Positions 1 to 5,088 of a DNA stretch of 5,088 bases are shown here, in pieces. Position 1 is the stretch's first letter. Every line of letters begins with the position of its first letter. The position numbers and the translations under genes were made by a program. Source of the DNA: Peptostreptococcaceae bacterium (GTDB lineage Bacteria > Bacillota_A > Clostridia > Peptostreptococcales > Acidaminobacteraceae); contig JABXKX010000507.1 in assembly GCA_013619035.1 (NCBI GenBank), positions 1 through 5,088 of the forward strand. The letters run 5' to 3'. Under the pieces are notes generated by a model. It was not told where the DNA came from, did no database searches, and saw only the letters and a list, made by a program, of their open reading frames with translations.

Positions 1-525
1 GTTTCTGTATATTGTCATTGGTTTCTTCCATTGTTTAATTATTATTACTCTTATTTTATGTCTTAGCCATTGACCAAACTCATTCATAAATCCTTTCATC
101 ATTCCAATTCGATAGTAGTTTATCCATCCTTTTACCATTTGATTAACACGCACAAAAGTTTCACTTAACGACCTTGAAACAGCCCTATTCCTCTTGAGAT
201 ATTCTTGCATCACTTTATAAAGTTTTGCTTTCTTCTCACTTGTAGGCTTTACTTTCCATTTGTCACCCAGTTTTAGGAATGTGAATCCTAGATACTTACT
301 TCGTTTCGGTCTGACGACTTTCGATTTACTTGCATTTACTCTCAGAAACAACTTTCTTTCGAGCCAGCTTGACACCGAGTTCATCACTCGATTTGCTGCC
401 ATCTCACTCTTGGTGAAAATCAGCACATCATCAGCATAACGTACAAATCGCAGTCCACGTTCTTCTAATTCCTTATCTAGTTTATCTAGATATACATTTG
501 AAAGTATAACTGAAATAGGCCCCCC
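1..525 (-). pseudogene. Group II intron reverse transcriptase/maturase, C-terminal fragment (left flank)
   Basis: Translating the minus strand from 525 down to 1 gives 175 uninterrupted codons. They begin GGPISVILSNVYLDKLDKEL, the conserved RT block that normally follows PQ. The polymerase active-site motif YADD is at fragment residues 30-33, followed by a KYLGFTF block and the maturase (domain X) signature GWINYY, then RIGMMKGF and a basic WKKP tail. A full protein would copy and help splice its host group II intron. The N-terminal RT part is absent: directly before the first Gly the frame meets a TAA (526-528) supplied by the end of the RIT element. The 3' end runs off the window, so it is unknown whether an endonuclease domain follows. 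The spacing from Gly-Gly to YADD is shorter than in the right-flank RT (30 against 46 residues) and the sequences differ, so this is a separate intron lineage, perhaps class C-like. Identity as a group II maturase is secure; the class is a guess. Confidence 0.9.
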
Positions 526-557
526 TTATGTAGAGATAAACGTTATGCCGAGTTAAA
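526..557 (+). repeat. Left terminal inverted repeat of the RIT element
   Basis: Bases 526-557 match the reverse complement of 3934-3965 at 30 of 32 positions (mismatches at 539 and 541). Including flanking bases, 521-560 against 3931-3970 matches at 36 of 40, because both flanks continue with GGNGG read outward. The repeat contains two direct copies of a 14-base motif: an outer form TTATGTAGAGATAA (526-539) and an inner form TTATGCCGAGTTAA (543-556). These are presumably recombinase binding sites. Confidence 0.93.
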
Positions 558-607
558 CCCGATTTTCTTTGTAAAGCCTCAGCTGCTAAGCATTTATCTC
601 GGCATAA
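543..607 (+). repeat. Subterminal palindrome, left end (inverted pair of the 14-base motif)
   Basis: TTATGCCGAGTTAA at 543-556 faces its inverted copy TTATCTCGGCATAA at 594-607, separated by 37 bases. The pair can form a stem of 10 base pairs, one mismatch, then 4 more. The right end has the same arrangement with the same 37-base spacing. The inner copy lies just upstream of the first recombinase gene, so a recombinase bound here could also influence its own transcription; that is inference. Confidence 0.85.
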
Positions 608-613
608 TAGATC

Positions 614-640
614 TGTTAAACTCCTTATATTTGATATTAT
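614..640 (+). promoter_or_regulatory. Weak candidate promoter for the recombinase operon
   Basis: A TATTAT box (635-640) lies 30 bases before the first recombinase start, in an AT-rich stretch. The only -35-like sequence is a poor TGTTAA (614-619) at a short 15-base spacing. The region 558-670 otherwise holds only the subterminal repeat and the ribosome binding site. The operon must be driven from here or by read-through from the interrupted RT gene. The call is tentative. Confidence 0.25.
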
Positions 641-670
641 GTAATCACTAATAGAGAGGAGAAATAAGTT

Positions 671-1906
671 ATGAAACTAAAAGTGATTACAAAAAATCTA
701 ACGGAACTGTTATTAAAAAACCATTATAGTTCTGCAACAATCCTTATGTATGAGAGAGAATGGGATAAAATTCACACTTTTCTCATAAATGAATTTGGAG
801 ATACTGAGTATGAAATGAAACGCGGGTTAAGGTATCTCGAAAAGCAATACAACATAATCAGTAAGTATACAGATGGAACTTTATCACAACAACGAGTACA
901 ATTGCTCCGAGTAGTACATATGCTTGAGGATTACAGGCTTCATCAAGTCTTAACGCGTCGATACTATGCTTCAAAAAATCCAATCGTTTTAGATGAAACA
1001 TACGCTTCATTATTTGAAGAGTATGAAAAACGCTTAGATTTGTCTGAGTTGTCAGTTAGTACTTTGAAACATTATAAACGTATATCTAAAGTGTTTTTAG
1101 ATTATCTATTCCAGCGGAACATTCCATCAGAAGCATCAATTACTATGACAACTTGTAATTCTTATCTTAAAACTTTGGCTGGTTACAGTTTTAAAACTGT
1201 TGAACAGCATGTTTGTGGTCTAAGACATTTTCTTAGATTCCTATATTCTTATAAAAAAATTAGCGTTAATTTTGCAGAAAAAATTCATATGCCGAATGTA
1301 TCTAAAAGTGCAAAAATTCCTTCTGTTTGGCAAGAAGATGAACTCAAAGCTCTACTTGCAGTCATTGACCGAAATAATCCAATCGGAAAAAGAGACTATG
1401 CTATGGTTGTACTTGCATGTGTCCTGGGATTACGGATTGGAGACATCAAGAACCTTCGGTTTAATAACTTTAATTGGGAAGAAAAAAAAATAGCAATTAT
1501 TCAGCATAAAACACACAAACCACTTTCTTTACCTATTCCTGATTCTATAGGATGGGCAGTGATTGACTACATCCAAAATGGGCGTCCAAGTTATTATGAA
1601 ACAGACATTATTTTTTTAAAACACATGCCACCTTTCGAACCAATTGCTCATTTTAATCATATGAGTAGCTTAATTCAACGTTACATGAGAAAAGCTGGCA
1701 TTGATCAAAGAAGTAAGAAACATTCCGGATTCCATTCCTTGAGACATTCCGTTGGATCGATGCTTCTTGAGATGGAAACACCGCTGCCAGTCATTACAAG
1801 TATACTTGGTCATTCTGATTCAAATATAACTGCAGTATATTTAAAGACTGATCTTAAAAAGCTTGCAGAATGTATCCTTTCACCGGAGGATTTTAAAAAT
1901 GAATAA
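671..1906 (+). CDS. ritA: Tyrosine recombinase, first of the RIT trio (RitA-type)
   Basis: This 411-residue protein is a site-specific tyrosine recombinase (phage integrase family) expected to cut and rejoin the element ends through a covalent phosphotyrosine intermediate. The N-terminal portion is long, and a SAM-like core-binding region spans roughly residues 110-200. The C-terminal catalytic domain has every expected residue: R255 in GLR, probable K280 in HKTHK, H355 and R358 in HSLRH, H381 in LGH, and nucleophile Y390 in TAVYL. The ATG start is supported by an AGAGAGGAG ribosome binding site (653-661) nine bases upstream. The stop overlaps the next gene's start by eight bases, which implies translational coupling. 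The position as the longest, first gene fits RitA. The gene appears intact. Family assignment is very secure; the symbol follows RIT convention by gene order. Confidence 0.93.
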   Translation: MKLKVITKNLTELLLKNHYSSATILMYEREWDKIHTFLINEFGDTEYEMKRGLRYLEKQYNIISKYTDGTLSQQRVQLLRVVHMLEDYRLHQVLTRRYYASKNPIVLDETYASLFEEYEKRLDLSELSVSTLKHYKRISKVFLDYLFQRNIPSEASITMTTCNSYLKTLAGYSFKTVEQHVCGLRHFLRFLYSYKKISVNFAEKIHMPNVSKSAKIPSVWQEDELKALLAVIDRNNPIGKRDYAMVVLACVLGLRIGDIKNLRFNNFNWEEKKIAIIQHKTHKPLSLPIPDSIGWAVIDYIQNGRPSYYETDIIFLKHMPPFEPIAHFNHMSSLIQRYMRKAGIDQRSKKHSGFHSLRHSVGSMLLEMETPLPVITSILGHSDSNITAVYLKTDLKKLAECILSPEDFKNE

Positions 1907-2882
1907 TCTGGAGTATAATAGTGTTTTTAAAATTGAGTTCCTGGATCTAGTTGAACTGAAAAGAGCCCTTGGCTTTAAATATGAAGCAGAAGCAAAGGCT
2001 TTCAAAAGAATAGATACTTTTTTTATTGAAATTAAACTTACTAATAAATGCATTACAAAAGAAATTTGCGATATATGGTGTAAAAAAAGAAGTTATGAAT
2101 CTCATGCAAATCATTCCCACCGTATTAGCCAATTGAGGGTCTTTTGTAAACACATAGACTCTGTAGGATTTCCTACATACATTCCTCCTAAAGGAATCAC
2201 TAAGCATGCACCAAGATACAATGCACATATCTATACAGATGATGAATTAAAACGTTTTTTTGCTGCTGTAGATAAAAGTCAGTCTGTTCCAAGTGAATGT
2301 CCTTATCGTGGTGATGTTATGCCAATATTTTTCCGTATACTATACACCAGTGGTATGAGAGTTTCAGAATTACGATTGGCAAAATTAAGCGATGTTAATT
2401 TAGACGATGGCTATATAACTATACACGGAGCTAAAAATCACAAAGAACGTATTGTTCCGATTCATACTTCGCTTGTTTCTAGATGCATTGAGTTAAAAGA
2501 AAAAATTCATTCTACATCTCCTGATGCTGAGTATTTCTTTATGATTCGTCCAGGACAGCCAATGCCGCTAGTCAATGTTTACAAAAATTTCAGAAGATAC
2601 CTCGAAAAAGCTGGAATCTCTCACACTGGTCATGGACCACGGGTCCATGATTTTAGACATACTTATTGCGTGAATCTTCTTCGTAAATGGACTGATGAAG
2701 GAAAAGATTTGCTTGCTTATTTGCCTTATATGCGGACGATACTAGGTCATGAAGGTTTTGAGGAAACAGCTTACTACCTAAAACTTACCGTAGATAGATT
2801 TCCTTATATCAAGAAACAACTACAATCTTCATTTCCAAATATGATTGAGGAGGCTAGTTTTGATGAACGTGACTTCTACTGA
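1899..2882 (+). CDS. ritB: Tyrosine recombinase, second of the RIT trio (RitB-type)
   Basis: This is a 327-residue tyrosine recombinase, reading from the ATG at 1899, which follows a GGAGGA site (1885-1890) by eight bases. A longer reading from a TTG at 1863 has no comparable site and overlaps the previous gene further, so I reject it. The N-terminal DNA-binding region covers about residues 1-105. The catalytic domain carries R154 in SGMR, probable K179 in GAKNHKER, H250 and R253 in HDFRHTY, H284 in ILGHEG, and nucleophile Y293 in TAYYL (the neighbouring Y292 is the alternative). There is an insertion-like stretch between the HxxR and LGH boxes (WTDEGKDLLAYLPY), longer than in the first and third proteins. 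It overlaps its neighbours by 8 and 20 bases, consistent with a single mRNA and coordinated dosage. It presumably works with the other two recombinases on the element ends. Confidence 0.93.
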   Translation: MNNLEYNSVFKIEFLDLVELKRALGFKYEAEAKAFKRIDTFFIEIKLTNKCITKEICDIWCKKRSYESHANHSHRISQLRVFCKHIDSVGFPTYIPPKGITKHAPRYNAHIYTDDELKRFFAAVDKSQSVPSECPYRGDVMPIFFRILYTSGMRVSELRLAKLSDVNLDDGYITIHGAKNHKERIVPIHTSLVSRCIELKEKIHSTSPDAEYFFMIRPGQPMPLVNVYKNFRRYLEKAGISHTGHGPRVHDFRHTYCVNLLRKWTDEGKDLLAYLPYMRTILGHEGFEETAYYLKLTVDRFPYIKKQLQSSFPNMIEEASFDERDFY

Positions 2883-3876
2883 TTTTGCCAAAATGATCAC
2901 CAGCTTTTTAACTGAATATTTACCTTTCCAAAGAGGTTATGCTAAAAATACTATTTTAAGTTATAGGGACACACTGAAATTATTTTTACGATTTCTAAAT
3001 GAAGTCAAAGATATTTCACCAAACAATTTTTACATTAAAGATTTCTCCAGAGAAATTGTTATTGAGTTTCTTGAATGGTATCGCCAAAGAGGTGCAGGAA
3101 TTTCTGCTGCTAACCAAAGATTAGCTGCTATACGGTCATTTACTGATTATGCCCAGCTTGAGAGCATTGAAAATATTTCGTTTTTACAGAATGTTTCAAG
3201 CATTAAATCTAAAAAATCATCACCTAAAGAAATTATATTTCTTTCAGCGACACAAATGTCTATGCTAATAAACAAACCCGATATCAATTCACATACTGGT
3301 TATAGACATCGTGTAATTCTTACATTGTTGTATGATAGTGGTTGTAGAGTTCAAGAGTTATGTGACATTACAGTTTCTGATGTTTCATTAATTGGCACTT
3401 CAACAGTTCGATTACATGGTAAAGGCAATAAGTATCGTACCATTGTTATTTCGGATGAAACCGGTAATTTAGTGAAAAATTATATTCAAAGATTTATGTC
3501 AAATGCAATTGGTACACAACCACTCATTACAAATAGATATCACCATAAGATTAATAGAGATGGTGTCGCATATATTGTTAATAAGTATACAAATATGGTT
3601 TGCAAAGAAGATATAACTTTTCCAGAACACGTTCATTGTCATATTTTCCGTCACAGCAAAGCAATGCATATGTTAGAAGCAGGTATAAATATCATTTATA
3701 TAAGAGACTTTTTAGGTCATGAGGATATTTCAACTACAATGACTTATGTTAGAGCAGATAATCGATTAAAAAATGAAGTAATCAATAAACTAGTTCCAAA
3801 AATTACTGGAGAATTAAATATGCCCGATTGGAATAAAGATAAAGATCTCTTACACTTCTTAAACTCATTAAAATAG
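2863..3876 (+). CDS. ritC: Tyrosine recombinase, third of the RIT trio (RitC-type)
   Basis: This is a 337-residue XerC/XerD-like tyrosine recombinase. The ATG at 2863 follows a strong GAGGAGG site (2847-2853) by nine bases, both inside the end of the preceding gene. An in-frame TTG at 2845 lies upstream of that site and is not used. Residues 8-100 form a recognisable SAM-like core-binding domain (FLTEYLPFQRGYAKNTILSY, then NQRLAAIRSF). The catalytic domain is textbook: R162 in SGCR, K187 in HGKGNKYR, H260 and R263 in HIFRHSKA, H286 in FLGHED, and nucleophile Y295 in TTMTYV. It is the member most similar to Xer proteins. Its stop lies five bases before the right-end repeat array, so the operon fills the element with no room for cargo. 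Why a RIT element needs three distinct recombinases is not known from the sequence. Confidence 0.94.
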   Translation: MNVTSTDFAKMITSFLTEYLPFQRGYAKNTILSYRDTLKLFLRFLNEVKDISPNNFYIKDFSREIVIEFLEWYRQRGAGISAANQRLAAIRSFTDYAQLESIENISFLQNVSSIKSKKSSPKEIIFLSATQMSMLINKPDINSHTGYRHRVILTLLYDSGCRVQELCDITVSDVSLIGTSTVRLHGKGNKYRTIVISDETGNLVKNYIQRFMSNAIGTQPLITNRYHHKINRDGVAYIVNKYTNMVCKEDITFPEHVHCHIFRHSKAMHMLEAGINIIYIRDFLGHEDISTTMTYVRADNRLKNEVINKLVPKITGELNMPDWNKDKDLLHFLNSLK

Positions 3877-3881
3877 CATTG

Positions 3882-3950
3882 TGTTATGCCGAGATAATCA
3901 TTAATGAGTTATGTATTTTCAACTGACACAGGATTTAACTCGGCATAACA
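3882..3950 (+). repeat. Subterminal palindrome, right end (inverted pair of the 14-base motif)
   Basis: TTATGCCGAGATAA at 3884-3897 faces TTAACTCGGCATAA at 3935-3948, with 37 bases between them, exactly the spacing at the left end. The stem extends outward to TGTTATGCCGAG paired with CTCGGCATAACA (12 base pairs), plus 3 more beyond one mismatch. It sits immediately after the last recombinase stop and could in principle also act as a transcript hairpin. No U-run follows, so I do not call it a terminator. Confidence 0.85.
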
Positions 3951-3965
3951 TCTATCTCTACATAA
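3934..3965 (-). repeat. Right terminal inverted repeat of the RIT element
   Basis: This is the inverted partner of 526-557 (30 of 32 positions). Read from outside inward it has the outer motif form TTATGTAGAGATAG (3952-3965) and then the inner form (3935-3948). Its final TAA at 3963-3965 is in frame with the RT fragment that starts at 3966, so it closes that frame exactly at the boundary. Confidence 0.93.
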
Positions 3966-4709
3966 GGTGGAATTATTTCACCAACTTATGCAAATCTAAC
4001 ACTAAATGGTTTGGGAAACCTTATTAAAAGTAAATATTGGAGAACGTCAACTGGTTTAATACGTCAAAGTGCGAATAAACATAAGGTTCACATAGTAATA
4101 TATGCAGATGATTTTGTAGTGACTGCGGATAGTCGAGAAATACTAGAAGACATTAAACTCATGATTGAACAATTTCTAGCCAAACGAGGACTAGAATTAT
4201 CAAAAGAGAAGACTGTTATCACACACATAGATAAAGGATTTGATTTTTTAGGTTGGAATTTTAGGAAATACAATAATAAGCTTCTAATAAGGTCCTCAAA
4301 AAACTCAATAAAGAAGCTGAAAGCAAATTTGAAAGCAACGGTTGAGTCACATGTTGGACATAAACAAGATGTTCTAATAATCAAGCTAAATCAAATAATA
4401 GCAGGTTGGTGTAATTATCATAAACATGTCTGTGCTAAAAAGACGTTTATCTACATCGACCACTATCTAAATATGCTTCTGAGAAAATGGGCAAGAAGAA
4501 GACATCCTAAGAAGACCGCCAAATGGATGAAGAAGAGGTATTTTATACGAGTAAAGCACAGGGATTGGATTTTCAAGTCTGAAACAAATCAATTAAAATT
4601 TGCAGCTGACTTTCGAATAAAGAGACATATTTTAATTAGACTGTATACGAATCCATACTTCCCTGAGCACCAAGAGTATTACCGGAATAGACGACTTGCT
4701 AATGCCTGA
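3966..4709 (+). pseudogene. Group II intron reverse transcriptase/maturase, C-terminal fragment (right flank)
   Basis: The 247 residues from 3966 begin GGIISPTYANLTLNGL, the conserved RT block after PQ, and continue to active-site YADD at fragment residues 46-49. A GFDFLGWNFRKY block follows, then the maturase domain X signature GWCNYH near residue 147 and a basic WMKKRYF segment. This matches the chloroplast-like (CL) type of group II intron protein. The ORF could nominally start at a TTG at 4011, but RT homology clearly continues upstream to 3966, where the RIT end removes the N-terminal half. The protein ends at PYFPEHQEYYRNRRLANA with no CxxC/HNH endonuclease segment, which many CL-type proteins carry after this point. 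It is either a natural endonuclease-less form or a 3' truncation. It cannot make a working polymerase without fingers and N-terminal palm. Confidence 0.92.
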
Positions 4710-4747
4710 GAGGTATTGGTTGAAAGTGGCTTGAGCCTAGTGACGCT
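4710..4747 (+). ncRNA. Probable end of domain IV and start of domain V of the right-flank group II intron
   Basis: The stretch after the RT stop, ending GAAAGTGGCTTGAGCC (4722-4737), resembles the sequence that leads into domain V in CL-type introns, where domain V begins with a GAGCC-like strand. The complementary strand of domain V (a GGTTC-like segment about 30 bases on) is not found before the new intron start at 4748, so domain V appears split or lost. The resemblance is from memory of the family, not from an alignment. Confidence 0.4.
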
Positions 4748-5061
4748 GTGCGACAAGAAGTGGCTTCTTCTTGTAATAATATTAGTGCAGAGTTATTCTG
4801 CTGTCTTAGTAGTAAAGATATTCCTATCCGAAACTGCGTCAGAAGTAATTCTGGGGTGGGTTGCATGAGGAAAAGCCTAATTGATAATCTAGTATCCAAG
4901 AGGGTCAAGGGCAATGGAAAGAATGGTATGGTTTATGATTAAGCGTCGTTAAGGGCAGCAATAGATAGGATACGTTTAGCTATTGCATTACAGATAGGAA
5001 AATGCAATTTACGTCGTGCATGTGCCACTACCCATACATCTGTCGGCGTATTGATTAGACC
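4748..5061 (+). ncRNA. 5' part of a second group II intron (domain I), cut by the contig end
   Basis: The segment starts GTGCGAC (4748-4754), the group II 5' splice-site consensus (GUGYG), and continues as structured, poorly coding sequence. An 8-base-pair hairpin ACAAGAAG/CTTCTTGT (4753-4760 with 4767-4774) follows at once, then GCAGA/TCTGC (4787-4791 with 4797-4801) and GCAATAG/CTATTGC (4958-4964 with 4980-4986). AGCGTC at 4942-4947 is the exact reverse complement of the six bases before the junction, GACGCT (4742-4747), and extends to eight pairs with two G-U wobbles. This is what an EBS1/IBS1 pairing would look like. The short ORF over 4748-4942 begins at the GUG of the splice-site consensus and is not a gene. 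The remaining intron, including any protein, lies beyond the window. Confidence 0.62.
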
Positions 5062-5088
5062 CTGTCTCTTATACACATCTCCGAGCCC
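5062..5088. other. Illumina Nextera adapter sequence (artefact)
   Basis: Bases 5062-5080 equal the reverse complement of the 19-base Tn5 mosaic end used in Nextera libraries (CTGTCTCTTATACACATCT). They are followed by CCGAGCCC, the start of the standard read-2-side adapter. These bases are not biological, and genuine sequence ends at 5061. Confidence 0.97.

Larger units (their letters stand above)
526..3965 (+). mobile_element. Recombinase-in-trio (RIT) element, complete
   Basis: This 3.44-kb unit has terminal inverted repeats and encodes only three consecutive full-length tyrosine recombinases. The genes overlap (8 and 20 bases) and share one direction. That architecture, three different tyrosine recombinases in a fixed order with inverted-repeat ends, defines RIT elements as known from the literature. 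Both ends interrupt group II intron reverse transcriptase frames at the same conserved Gly-Gly codons, so both boundaries are visible directly as a loss of RT coding. No passenger gene is present. A target-site duplication cannot be assessed because the two flanks come from different RT genes. The exact boundary is uncertain by a few bases, since the terminal A and the following GG could belong to either target or element. Tn554-type transposons also carry tandem tyrosine recombinases, but their third gene is a short non-recombinase protein. Confidence 0.92.

Noticed and set aside
526..607. CRISPR-like repeats
   Set aside because: There are only three copies per end, in mixed orientation and with unequal spacing (17 and 37-51 bases), placed symmetrically at the element ends.
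1272..1493. Plus-strand ORF of 73 codons in another frame
   Set aside because: It is embedded in the first recombinase gene, where the catalytic motifs show which frame is real.
1947..2228. Minus-strand ORF of 93 codons
   Set aside because: It lies wholly inside the second recombinase gene on the opposite strand, with low-complexity Phe/Ser/Cys-rich composition typical of an antisense shadow.
3882..3950. Rho-independent terminator after the recombinase operon
   Set aside because: The stem is strong but the loop is about 37 bases and no U-run follows. The left end has the same structure, so it is better explained as a recombination site.
526..3965. Tn554-family transposon
   Set aside because: The third gene is a full tyrosine recombinase with all catalytic residues, not a short TnpC-like protein. 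There is no resistance cargo, and the ends carry long inverted repeats.
4088..4384. Minus-strand ORF of 98 codons
   Set aside because: It is antisense to the right-flank RT, which has clear conserved motifs on the plus strand.
3966..4709. Diversity-generating retroelement or retron reverse transcriptase
   Set aside because: The maturase signature GWCNYH and the basic tail after the RT domain indicate a group II intron protein. No template/variable repeat pair or retron RNA is seen.
4699..4914. Minus-strand ORF of 71 codons
   Set aside because: It is antisense to the intron RNA and has no recognisable domain or ribosome binding site.
4748..4942. Short plus-strand ORF of 64 codons
   Set aside because: Its GTG start is the GUG of the group II intron 5' consensus, there is no ribosome binding site, and the region folds as intron RNA.

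Overview
The window looks like a whole short contig from an AT-rich Gram-positive bacterium, probably clostridial and probably metagenomic. This rests on the low GC content, the strong GGAGG-type ribosome binding sites, and reverse transcriptases and intron RNA that resemble those of Firmicutes group II introns. No chromosomal housekeeping gene is present: everything here is mobile DNA nested in mobile DNA. The last 27 bases (5062-5088) are Illumina Nextera adapter, so the right edge is a library artefact.

Layout. (1) Bases 1-525, minus strand: the C-terminal part of a group II intron reverse transcriptase/maturase, cut at a conserved Gly-Gly. (2) Bases 526-3965: a complete recombinase-in-trio (RIT) element. 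It has near-identical terminal inverted repeats and three overlapping full-length tyrosine recombinase genes (671-1906, 1899-2882, 2863-3876). A 14-base motif occurs three times at each end in mirror-image layout. (3) Bases 3966-4709, plus strand: the C-terminal part of a second, different group II intron reverse transcriptase, cut at the same Gly-Gly codons. (4) Bases 4710-4747: the probable end of that intron's domain IV and the start of domain V. (5) Bases 4748-5061: the 5' end of another group II intron, apparently inserted into the preceding one, with a candidate EBS1/IBS1 pairing across the junction. (6) Bases 5062-5088: adapter.

How it fits together. The three recombinases are translationally coupled, each with a catalytic-type R-K-HxxR-H-Y set, and presumably act together on the structured ends. 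The most striking fact is that both ends abut the same codons (Gly-Gly-x-Ile-Ser, from the RT motif usually written PQGG) of two unrelated intron reverse transcriptases, and that both RT fragments point outward. This suggests an element that targets a conserved RT-gene motif and can insert in either orientation. The back-to-back flanks then come either from recombination between two inserted copies or from an assembly join inside a repeated element.
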